Both the position numbers and the translations under genes were made by a program. From the NCBI RefSeq assembly GCF_009765975.1, contig NZ_LMUJ01000104.1:62250-99922 (forward strand): a DNA stretch of 37,673 nucleotides. Reading direction: 5' to 3'. This document shows, in pieces, positions 8,958 to 15,648 of this stretch. The DNA is from Acidisphaera sp. S103. GTDB taxonomy: Bacteria > Pseudomonadota > Alphaproteobacteria > Acetobacterales > Acetobacteraceae. A model generated the notes under the pieces. It was given only the letters and a program-made list of their open reading frames with translations, had not been told where the DNA came from and made no database searches. Numbering within the stretch: the first letter of the stretch is position 1; each line of letters begins with the position of its first letter.

Positions 8958-9509
8958 TTAGGCGGTTAAATCATAGAGCGGCTGCCCTGGCGTGGTGAAA
9001 CCTCCGGCCTGCAGCACCAAGACCAATGTCTCGTCGTGCTGCTCGCCTAGGTCGAGCAGCACGAGGTAAGGATCACCCCTCAGTCCGAGCGCGGCCGCGA
9101 ACGCGGGTTCCGTCTTCATGCCCCGCCCACGCAGGGCAAGCACTGCCACCGGCAAGTCATCCCCGCCAAGGGCGAGCAGGCGCTGTTCGATGGCAAAATG
9201 GCGCCAGCCCGCCACCTCGAAGGAGGCGACCACGGGCCTCGGCGCCCTCACCAACTGCTTCGCCATAAAAGCTGGCGCAGTGGAAAAGTTGTGCCACACG
9301 GTGTCAGTGAACCTGTGCGCGTCCGGCGCGAAGCAGAGCACGTCAACGTCGCTGCCCGGCAGGTCGAGGCCAAGCGGGGGCGTGCCGGCGATGCGCGGAT
9401 CGAATGGGGCAAGCACCTCCAACACGCCGCGTTCGGCGAGTGCTTCCTCGTAAGATCGACGATCAGGCCAGGTGCCTGGCGTTTCCGGTCCACGCGCGTT
9501 TATGGTCAT
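8958..9509 (-). CDS. DUF4269 protein, nucleotidyltransferase-like
   Basis: A 183-residue protein of the DUF4269 family. The signature runs from RIAGTPPLGLDLPGSDVDVL, where G-SDVDVL is the nucleotidyltransferase metal-binding pattern, through TDTVWHNFS to VAGWRHFAIEQRLLALGG. The family is predicted to have a nucleotidyltransferase fold but has no known reaction. Start ATG 9509 has an AAAGG-like ribosome site upstream. It is the last minus-strand gene before the second copy of the 58-bp palindromic repeat. Confidence 0.88.
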   Translation of the reverse strand: MTINARGPETPGTWPDRRSYEEALAERGVLEVLAPFDPRIAGTPPLGLDLPGSDVDVLCFAPDAHRFTDTVWHNFSTAPAFMAKQLVRAPRPVVASFEVAGWRHFAIEQRLLALGGDDLPVAVLALRGRGMKTEPAFAAALGLRGDPYLVLLDLGEQHDETLVLVLQAGGFTTPGQPLYDLTA

Positions 9510-9670
9510 CGCCAGAGCCTTTCAAAGCGGTGCTCCGCGGTACGGGTGGGGATGCGCGGATTTCAGGATGTTGAATTTTCTTTTCTAAATCGCACAGAAG
9601 AGTGCTCCTGCTCATCGAGTTGCATTTGTGATTCCTCCGCTCCTGCGGCATCCATACCCCAAGCTGCCAT

Positions 9671-9728
9671 AGTCTTATTGGAATATACTCCAATGGGGCT
9701 GTGACCGCTTGTCGTGGACAGCGGACCT
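9671..9728 (+). repeat. 58-bp direct repeat with 30-bp palindrome, copy 2
   Basis: The near-palindrome at 9671-9700 is centred on GGAATATACTCC, followed by GTGACCGC and GTGGACAGC. It matches copy 1 at 47 of 58 positions with no gaps. It lies between the DUF4269 start and the DeoR gene stop, so the two copies bracket the nucleotidyltransferase, HAD and DUF4269 genes. Confidence 0.75.
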
Positions 9729-9763
9729 TCGTGACTGGCGCGCCTGTAAGGGAGAACATTGGT

Positions 9764-10525
9764 TCATTGCTCGTTCATGACGACTGTCAGTCCGGTAGCG
9801 CGGTACAGCTCAACCACCTCCCTTGACGTTCCTGGTTCGACCACAAGGCTGTCGACCTCTTTTAGTGGCAGCACGAGAAACGGTGAGACCGCGCCCAATT
9901 TCTCGCGTGATGCCAAGACAAACGTCTCGGCTGACTGGCGACTCAAGGCACGCTTGATCGTCGCTTCCTCGGCGTCTCCGGTTGTCAGTCCCATTTCAGG
10001 ATGGATACCGGTAACGCCCATAAAGAAGGCGTCAGCGCGAACACGGGCAATCGCCTCCATCGCTCCAGCCCCAACTGTGACGACAGAATGCTTGAACAGG
10101 CGGCCCCCGATGAGTTCAACATCAATGAACGGATGACCGGCCAGTTCGACCGCGACAGAGGGACTGTGCGTCACGACGGTCGCGCGCAGATCGGGCGGAA
10201 GAAGCCGGGCCATCCGGACGGTCGTGGTGCCCCCGTCTAGGATCACGACCTGTCCGGAGCGGATAAGCGTCGCAGCGGTCCTCGCCACTGCGTCCTTGGA
10301 GTCCGGTGCAACCCGCCATCTTTCGCCCATGTCGACAATAGCTGGCGACATGGGCAAGGCGCCCCCATGGACCCGCTGCAGCAATCCGTCCGCTGCTAGT
10401 TCACGAAGATCGCGGCGGATTGTGTCCTCCGATAGACCAAGTTCCTGGCTGACGGCCTTTGCGACCACACGTCGATCACGTTGCAGGAGATTCAGGATCA
10501 GTGCTTTCCGCTCGGTGGTCAACAA
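9764..10525 (-). CDS. DeoR/GlpR family transcriptional regulator
   Basis: A 253-residue repressor of the DeoR/GlpR type. The N-terminal helix-turn-helix is about residues 18-45 (AVSQELGLSEDTIRRDLREL), followed by the family's VHGGAL wing. The C-terminal sugar-phosphate sensor domain has DGGTTT near 97 and the later GVTGIHPEMGLTTGDAEEA signature. Such proteins usually sense a phosphorylated sugar and control adjacent catabolic genes. The start is one of two adjacent TTG codons (10525, 10522) with AAGGGGA upstream. It is divergent from the NudK-like gene, and the shared gap holds phased CACGA repeats. It probably represses both itself and the NUDIX/DUF4406 pair. Confidence 0.93.
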   Translation of the reverse strand: MLTTERKALILNLLQRDRRVVAKAVSQELGLSEDTIRRDLRELAADGLLQRVHGGALPMSPAIVDMGERWRVAPDSKDAVARTAATLIRSGQVVILDGGTTTVRMARLLPPDLRATVVTHSPSVAVELAGHPFIDVELIGGRLFKHSVVTVGAGAMEAIARVRADAFFMGVTGIHPEMGLTTGDAEEATIKRALSRQSAETFVLASREKLGAVSPFLVLPLKEVDSLVVEPGTSREVVELYRATGLTVVMNEQ

Positions 10526-10538
10526 CGGTCATCCCCTT

Positions 10539-10578
10539 CACGATATTGCTTGACTCTGCACGAAACTGCACGATAACC
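10539..10578. promoter_or_regulatory. Divergent promoter with phased CACGA repeats
   Basis: CACGA occurs at 10539, 10559 and 10569, spaced 20 and 10 bases, so all three lie on one face of the helix. The last two are within repeated CTGCACGA. TTGACT at 10550-10555 with GATAAC at 10572-10577 makes a plausible promoter for the rightward genes. These are good candidate operators for the adjacent DeoR regulator. Confidence 0.5.
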
Positions 10579-10635
10579 CAGCGCATAGGAAGCATGGGAT
10601 CGCCTTGGTCGCGATCGCGGTTGCAGCGGGGGACA

Positions 10636-11235
10636 ATGAGCGTTGCCGAGCGAGTCTGCATCCACGAGGTCCAGACGCTTTCCGAAGATTGGTCTGTCCT
10701 TAGGAAAACGCGATTCAGCTTCCGCAGAAATGACGGAACGTGGCAGGAGCAGTGGCGAGAGACGTACGATCGTGGAAACGGCGCTACGATATTGCTCTAC
10801 GATCTGGCACGCCGGACCGTCGTATTAACCTGGCAGTTCAGGTATCCCGCCTTCGTTAACGGCCACGACGATCTTCTGCTCGAGGCTCCCGCCGGCCTGC
10901 TCGACGGCGCCGGGCCTGAGCAACGCATTCGCGCGGAAGTCGAGGAGGAGACCGGCTTTCGCGTCGGAGAGACGCGCAGGGTCTTCGACGCGTTCATGAG
11001 CCCAGGCTCGGTAACCGAGCGACTCTACTTCTTCGTGGCACCCTATGACAGCTCCAATCGCGTGGGGGTGGGAGGCGGCAACGTGCAGGAAGGGGAAGAC
11101 ATCGGGGTCGTCGAGCTCACCATCGACGAGGCTCTCGCAATGATCGAGCGCGGCGACATCCGCGACGGCAAGACGATTATGCTTCTTCAGTACGCAGCCC
11201 TGCACGTGTTCCACAAACGTCTTGAGATGAGATGA
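10636..11235 (+). CDS. NudK-like NUDIX pyrophosphatase
   Basis: A 199-residue protein that aligns by eye along its whole length with E. coli NudK (GDP-mannose/ADP-ribose-type sugar-nucleotide pyrophosphatase). The shared landmarks are YDRGNGATILLYD, the Nudix segment AGLLDGAGPEQRIRAEVEEE followed by TG, FDAFMSPGSVTERLYFF, GGGNVQEGEDI and DIRDGKTIMLLQY. One acidic position of the Nudix box (first Glu) is Gly, while the catalytic EEE-TG part is kept. It should hydrolyse a sugar nucleotide to NMP plus sugar phosphate. I chose ATG 10636 because GGGGGA lies just upstream and the NudK homology begins there. It overlaps the DUF4406 gene by ATGA, so the two are translationally coupled. Confidence 0.92.
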   Translation: MSVAERVCIHEVQTLSEDWSVLRKTRFSFRRNDGTWQEQWRETYDRGNGATILLYDLARRTVVLTWQFRYPAFVNGHDDLLLEAPAGLLDGAGPEQRIRAEVEEETGFRVGETRRVFDAFMSPGSVTERLYFFVAPYDSSNRVGVGGGNVQEGEDIGVVELTIDEALAMIERGDIRDGKTIMLLQYAALHVFHKRLEMR

Positions 11236-11597
11236 TGTTTATTTTGATTGCCGGCCCTTATCGCTCGGGGACCAACGATGACCCGGACAAGATGGCCGCG
11301 AACCTGCGGCGGCTTGAGGCCGTGTCGTGGCCACTCTTCAAGGCCGGCCATCTTCCTGTGATCGGCGAGTGGGTCGCACTCCCCGTTTGGCAAGCTGCCG
11401 ATGGCCAGCGACTTGGGGACGCACTGTATGACCAGGTCTTCTACCCAACAGCACAGAGATTACTTGAGCGGGTCGATGCAGTCCTCCGACTGCCGGGTAA
11501 CTCGACTGGGGCCGACCAGGATGTCCGTCTGGCGATAGCCCGCGGCATCCCCGTTTTCTACAAGCTCGATGAGGTTCCGGGAGTGCAGCCCGACTAG
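11232..11597 (+). CDS. DUF4406 protein, deoxyribosyltransferase-like
   Basis: A 121-residue protein beginning MMFILIAGPYRSGTNDDPDK, with an early IAGPYRSG nucleotide-binding strand and a late DAVLRLPGNSTGADQDVRLA segment. This is the layout of DUF4406 and nucleoside 2-deoxyribosyltransferase-like folds. It probably binds a nucleotide or nucleoside; the exact reaction is not known for the family. Start ATG 11232 overlaps the preceding stop (ATGA), and a second ATG follows directly. Coupling to a NudK-like enzyme and a DeoR regulator suggests a small nucleotide or sugar-nucleotide salvage unit. Confidence 0.85.
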   Translation: MMFILIAGPYRSGTNDDPDKMAANLRRLEAVSWPLFKAGHLPVIGEWVALPVWQAADGQRLGDALYDQVFYPTAQRLLERVDAVLRLPGNSTGADQDVRLAIARGIPVFYKLDEVPGVQPD

Positions 11598-11748
11598 CGA
11601 CGCTGGGGCGCATCAAGGACCACTTTTGGGTCGATTTCCGACCCTGATGCCAGCAAATCATGCGCCCATTGCGCATCAGAAAATCTGCATCGGAAAAGAC
11701 CAACGATATCAATGCCTAGATTTCGATGCTTATATCTTGAGTTCTACA

Positions 11749-12237
11749 TCATTCCGATGCGCTCCGACGTTTGGCGCGAACGAGCTTCGTCCAGGCAATC
11801 GACAACAAAATGATCGTTGCTATCCAAAACAGCCCGACAAGGCATGCGGTCGCGCTAGCCCCTAAGCACTCGGCCTGGGCGAGTTCACATGAATGACGGA
11901 TACCCCGGTGCAGCTCTTCGACGCCAATTGCCATCCCAGCTATGCAGGCGATTGCCGTTGCCCACACTGGCGCCCCGAGGAGAGCGGCCCCTGCCGCAGC
12001 GCAGACCATCAACGGCGGGATCACAATTGTTACGACTAGTGGCACATCAACATATTGCCCCTCATTGCCCCGGATCACAACGGAGCAGGCAGCAACCGGC
12101 TTGTATAATTCTTGAACTCTCGGCCAAGCGCCGACCGCATAACGCCGATATATGGCAAGTCGGAATGTCCGGCAAAGGGTCGTTTTCCGGACAGGCTTCC
12201 CGTCGCCTTCGCTGGCAACGGCGTCGCGTAGCAGCAT
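11749..12237 (-). CDS. Possible small membrane protein, unknown
   Basis: The frame encodes a protein of about 160 residues whose C-terminal two thirds are strongly hydrophobic. VPLVVTIVIPPLMVCAAAG, the following APVWATAIACIAGMAIGV and the late ACLVGLFWIATIILLSIAW look like three membrane helices, ending in the basic KLVRAKRRS. The N-terminal 60 residues are not recognisable, and the start (ATG 12237 or an internal codon) is uncertain. It lies next to a degraded region, so it could itself be decayed. I recognise no family. Confidence 0.4.
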   Translation of the reverse strand: MLLRDAVASEGDGKPVRKTTLCRTFRLAIYRRYAVGAWPRVQELYKPVAACSVVIRGNEGQYVDVPLVVTIVIPPLMVCAAAGAALLGAPVWATAIACIAGMAIGVEELHRGIRHSCELAQAECLGASATACLVGLFWIATIILLSIAWTKLVRAKRRSASE

Positions 12238-12249
12238 GGGCAAGTCACC

Positions 12250-12762
12250 TCAGCGCACCTGCTCAACCGCCAGGCTTCCCACTGGAAGCGGGCACAGCAG
12301 TTCTGCCTCCGGCTGCTCCAGGCAAAGCCATACCCGCCGGGCGGTGCGCTCGAGCACAATGACTTGCCGGTTATGGATGGGAGCAACATCCGGGCCGGGT
12401 TCCGTCGTCAGCGGTGTGAACGCATCTCCTGCGCCCCCCGGCGTCGGACGCCACAGACCGGCGAAGCAAAATCAGTCTTCGCCGGGCTTGGTGAACTTCC
12501 ATTTCGACTTCGGCGATTTCGAGCCGGTGAACTCGAAAAATGCAAAGCGGGCACCAGGCAGCGTCACTTGGGGAAACGCCGGCCTTCCGACCTGGAATTG
12601 ATGACGGGCGCGGCCTTGGGCCGGGCCGGTGGAAAGCCCCAGCGCAACTGGGCGAATTCCAGGCCGTCCTCGACTTGCCGAATAACCGGCGCGGTGTCGG
12701 TCGGCCAGATGTCCGCGCGCGGCGCCAGGTTGGGGGCGGCAGCCGGAAACCGCACCGGATAC
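12250..12762 (-). pseudogene. SOS-associated peptidase (SRAP/YedK) relic
   Basis: Two minus-strand frames together encode most of an SRAP protein, which in intact form crosslinks to abasic sites through Cys2. The first frame reads RADIWPTDTAPVIR...RWGFPPARPKAAPVIN. After a frameshift near 12570, at a CCCC run, the second frame reads FFEFTGSKSPKSKWKF. A TGA at 12472-12474 replaces the Trp of the conserved GEDWFCFAGLW. The frame then continues through PIHNRQVIVLE to LAVEQVR and stops at 12250. The N-terminus with the catalytic Cys is missing. The 5' end abuts a ParB fragment. It is clearly non-functional. Confidence 0.8.
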
Positions 12763-12774
12763 GTGTTTCACTGA

Positions 12775-13107
12775 ATGGCTCCAGATACGCGCTGTATCGA
12801 GGCCAAGCCCCTCCACCAGTTGGTCGGCATGGGCAAGCCGGTCATTGTCCGGGCTGTCCTGCCTGCCGCGCACCGCGTTGACGGTAAGGGCGGCAAGATA
12901 CGCCAACAGGTCGAGCAGCGTTGCCTGCGACTGATCGAGGCACCATCCCCACAGGTCGTCGGGATCGTCGGGCAGACGGTCGCCCCAGCGCTCGCCCTCG
13001 GCTGCCATCGCCGGGTGGGCAAGACCGTCATCGGGGGTCTGCATGTGGCGGGAGAGGTCTTCGCTGCTTGTCCGGATGGCAAGGCAAGACTCCCCTGCCT
13101 CCATAGA
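12775..13107 (-). pseudogene. ParB C-terminal fragment (plasmid partition)
   Basis: The minus-strand frame carries ESCLAIRTSSEDLSRHMQTP, RLPDDPDDLWGWCLDQSQ, LAYLAALTVNAVRG and LAHADQLVEGLGLDTARIW. This matches the C-terminal part of alphaproteobacterial plasmid ParB/RepB-type proteins, whose blocks are TESCL, LPxDPxDLW, LTVNAV and HADxLAxxLGLD. An in-frame TGA at 13108-13110 lies just upstream, and the N-terminal ParB and HTH domains are absent. After WSHSV the homology stops and SRAP-derived sequence begins. It is a leftover of a former partition locus. Confidence 0.7.
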
Positions 13108-13707
13108 TCAGCGAGAGGGCGGGGGCACTCGCGCGAGACCCGCCAATAAAGGGTCTTCGCGACGCTTGGCACAGGTCGGCGGTCATTCGGACCGTCAGGT
13201 GCGAAAGCCGCCCCCGATCTCCCGCTCGCCCTGGCAGAAATTCCTCTCATCTATCTACCGGGTGTATGGGGCCGGATCAAAAACTGCGCCCTGTCTCGCG
13301 TCTTTTGTCCCACGGAAAACATGTGATATTTTCTATATAACACGTTTTAATTAGCGAGCTTTCAGCATCTATTGATGCCTACACAAAGACGTGAATCTAC
13401 ATAGCATAAGCCAAACGATCAGCACCCGATAGATCAATAAAACAGAGCATCCAGGCGGACATTTTAAGGCCTGCCCGGCTCTCGTAACGCCTGCGAATTT
13501 GCGGTTGTGGCGATGTGAGCTAATGTGCTTTGTCACAGGCACCATAACAACTAATGGTGGCGAACCAACCGGGAGCGTTGGCCGTCCACCGCAGCGAGCG
13601 GCCTGAATGTTCCCTGACAAGTCATTGCAAATTAAACTATTCCCGGCTCAATATGCCGTCGGCCCGACGCTCGGTGAGCGCGCGGCCGCTTGGGCGGGAG
13701 AGACGGA
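13108..13707. other. Leader region upstream of the virB operon
   Basis: I find no convincing gene here. The left part is GC-rich and may be decayed. The middle (about 13305-13430) is notably AT-rich compared with its surroundings and is the most likely promoter region for the rightward transfer operon. Confidence 0.45.
13305..13350 (+). promoter_or_regulatory. Candidate promoter/operator of the virB operon
   Basis: TTGTCC at 13305-13310 followed 16 bases later by TATTTT (13327-13332) gives a rough promoter. It overlaps an AT-rich, imperfectly symmetric stretch from GTGATAT to ATAACAC (13323-13343) that could bind a regulator. It is the only strongly AT-rich stretch before the transfer operon. 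Confidence 0.3.
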
Positions 13708-14151
13708 TTGGGCGACGTCTTCGAGGAGGCGGACATACGATCGGGACTCAAGGACGGCGGGCAGGTGCTCGGCGCCTTCATTGTCGCGCGCAGCGAAGAC
13801 GAATTCGTTGTCTATCTGCGATGCAACTGGATCCGCGGCCGGGGCTTCCGGATTATTCGCAGCTGGCGTGGTCTGTCCGGCGACCGAACGTTCAAGCACC
13901 TGCAATCGGCCTGGGGCTTCATCAGAAAGTTCGATTTCCCGGGCCGCGTCACGGTTTATCCCGCCGGCGACGTTGAGCTTCGGCAATTTGTCGGTGTCGC
14001 GCCGCAGGATCTTGTGGAATCGGGTCGTTCGGCTGGTCCCGCTACCGGGAGCGGTCCTCTCGTCTCGGCAAGCGCGGCGGATCAAGATTCCGCCGTCCCG
14101 GACGGGCCTCCACCGCACCTCGCTACCCACCCGGACGCCGGGGTCCAATAG
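13708..14151 (+). CDS. Unknown protein leading the virB operon
   Basis: A 147-residue protein I do not recognise. Codon third positions are GC-rich in this frame, and the middle is rich in aromatic and charged residues (EDEFVVYLRCNWIRGRGFRI, then SAWGFIRKFDFPGRVTVYPA), as in a folded domain. The last 40 residues are low-complexity. There is no signal peptide or membrane helix. I prefer TTG 13708 because GGGAG lies 7 bases upstream; TTG 13690 is an alternative. It lies directly upstream of virB1, whose frame overlaps its 3' end. By position it may be a regulator or an accessory of the transfer system. Confidence 0.65.
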   Translation: MGDVFEEADIRSGLKDGGQVLGAFIVARSEDEFVVYLRCNWIRGRGFRIIRSWRGLSGDRTFKHLQSAWGFIRKFDFPGRVTVYPAGDVELRQFVGVAPQDLVESGRSAGPATGSGPLVSASAADQDSAVPDGPPPHLATHPDAGVQ

Positions 14152-14938
14152 GACCAGGGCCGGTATCGCCGCCGCTGTTGCAGCTGCCATCGCGATCCCA
14201 ACGCCAGCATCGGCAGATCCGCTCAACCTCAACGATTTCGGTCAACTCGCCTTGCGCTGTGGGCCGTCCGTCGCGCCTTCCACTCTGGCGTCGGTCGCGC
14301 GGATCGAGAGCGAGCTTCAGCCGTTTGCCATCAATGACAATACGACGGGGACGAAGGGCGTTCCCGCCACACGTGATATCGCCGTCCAGATCGCGTCGAA
14401 GCTGGTCGAGGCCGGTCATTCAGTCGACCTCGGCATCATGCAGATCAATTCCAGAAACTTCGCCGCGCTCGGACTGACGGTGGCGACTGCCTTCGATCCG
14501 TGTAAGTCCGTTGCAGCGGCCGCCATCGTTCTCGCCGGGGACTACGCTGGCGGCGAAACCCATGACGAGCAGCAATCAGCTCTTCGTATCGCTCTCTCCA
14601 AATACAACACGGGGGATGCGCAGCGCGGCTTTACCAATGACTATGTCCATCACGTGGAATTGGCGGCGCGTGGAGTGGTCCCGGCTCTCGACGTGAACGC
14701 GCCAGCAGTCCCGATCGACGGGCAGAAGCGGCCGGTGGCTACGTCTGCCGCGCCCGTGGACCCCAATGCCCCGCCGTCCTGGGATGTGTGGTCGTCCTTC
14801 GATTACGCCGCCACGCACCATCAAGACACCCGGGCTCCGGCGCCTCCGACCCCGGAGGCCAAATCCGCGGTGCTGACCGATGCGGGAAAAGGACCGTCCG
14901 CAGCGGTTATGGTCTCTGGTCCCGCTGTTGAAAGGTAA
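13994..14938 (+). CDS. virB1: VirB1-like lytic transglycosylase
   Basis: A peptidoglycan-cleaving enzyme that locally opens the cell wall for the type IV secretion channel. The mature part shows the SLT fold: SVAPSTLASVARIESELQPF contains the catalytic Glu, followed by VDLGIMQINSRNF and LSKYNTGDAQRGF with NDYVHHV. Before it, the segment RAGIAAAVAAAIAIPTPASA looks like a signal peptide. The Pro/Ala-rich tail is typical of VirB1. The start is unresolved: no ATG lies near the signal sequence, and I placed it at GTG 13994, the nearest ordinary start codon upstream. The frame stays open as far back as ATG 13607. It overlaps the preceding gene. It is 3 bases upstream of virB2. Confidence 0.85.
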   Translation: MSRRRILWNRVVRLVPLPGAVLSSRQARRIKIPPSRTGLHRTSLPTRTPGSNRTRAGIAAAVAAAIAIPTPASADPLNLNDFGQLALRCGPSVAPSTLASVARIESELQPFAINDNTTGTKGVPATRDIAVQIASKLVEAGHSVDLGIMQINSRNFAALGLTVATAFDPCKSVAAAAIVLAGDYAGGETHDEQQSALRIALSKYNTGDAQRGFTNDYVHHVELAARGVVPALDVNAPAVPIDGQKRPVATSAAPVDPNAPPSWDVWSSFDYAATHHQDTRAPAPPTPEAKSAVLTDAGKGPSAAVMVSGPAVER

Positions 14939-14941
14939 CGC

Positions 14942-15322
14942 ATGAACGAGCGTGTTATGGTGGTTGCAGAACGTCTCATGACCCGGGCCTACGGAACGGG
15001 GCAATCCGTTCTTGACCGGCACCAGTCCATGCAAATCGTGGGCGCACTGGCTCTCTGGGCCGCTGTGGCCTTCCCGGGGCTGGCGAATGCCCAGACGGTG
15101 ACGGGCGGTGCCTCGCCCGCGACGATGATCAACAACATCTGCACCTTTATCCTCGGCCCATTCGGCCAGTCGCTCGCGGTGCTCGGTATCATCGCGATCG
15201 GTCTTTCCTGGATGTTCGGACGTGTCTCGCTCGGGCTGATCGCCGGCGTCATTGGCGGCATCGTCATCATGTTCGGTGCATCCTACCTCGGTTCGACGCT
15301 GACCGGCGGGACCGCGGGCTAA
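14942..15322 (+). CDS. virB2: VirB2 pilin (TrbC/VirB2 family)
   Basis: A 126-residue pilin precursor. The long signal region ends near FPGLANAQT, a good signal-peptidase site. Two hydrophobic helices follow (ILGPFGQSLAVLGIIAIGLS and VSLGLIAGVIGGIVIMFGAS) separated by a short basic turn, as in VirB2 and TrbC. The mature protein would sit in the inner membrane and assemble into the conjugative pilus. AAAGG lies just before the ATG. The stop overlaps the virB3 start by one base. Confidence 0.93.
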   Translation: MNERVMVVAERLMTRAYGTGQSVLDRHQSMQIVGALALWAAVAFPGLANAQTVTGGASPATMINNICTFILGPFGQSLAVLGIIAIGLSWMFGRVSLGLIAGVIGGIVIMFGASYLGSTLTGGTAG

Positions 15323-15648
15323 TGCCCGAGCGGTTGGAAGAGGACACGCTCTATCTGGCGGCAACCCGGCCGGCGTTGTTCGCCGGCGTGCCGCTTCCAG
15401 TCGCCGGCGCGTTCCTGATGCTGGCTGGGTTCGTCATCGTGATCCTGCAGAACCCGCTATACGAGACGGTCATGTTGCCGCTGTGGTTCGGCGCCCGCGT
15501 AGTCGTTTCGCGCGACTACAACGCGGTCAACGTCGTCTACCTCTATCTGCTGACGGCGGCGCGCGGCGTCGATGGCGCGAAATGGGGTGGGGCAACCGTC
15601 AGTCCCCACCCCATCCGGGTCCCGGCACGCGGCCGGGGGATGCTCTGA
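15322..15648 (+). CDS. virB3: VirB3 inner-membrane protein
   Basis: A 108-residue protein of the VirB3 family. DTLYLAATRPALFAGVPLPV is the family's N-terminal signature. Two adjacent hydrophobic stretches (AGAFLMLAGFVIVI and the LYETVMLPLWFG region) follow. VirB3 works with VirB4 in pilus biogenesis at the inner membrane. It overlaps both neighbours by one base, so it is translationally coupled in the operon. Confidence 0.93.
   Translation: MPERLEEDTLYLAATRPALFAGVPLPVAGAFLMLAGFVIVILQNPLYETVMLPLWFGARVVVSRDYNAVNVVYLYLLTAARGVDGAKWGGATVSPHPIRVPARGRGML

Noticed and set aside
7223..9728. Integron cassette array with attC sites
   Set aside because: The palindromes lack the attC core (RYYYAAC/GTTRRRY) and there is no IntI-specific insertion in the recombinase at 3965-4930.
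13369..13620. 83-codon minus-strand frame upstream of the virB operon
   Set aside because: No ribosome site, no recognisable domain, and it lies over the AT-rich promoter-like region.
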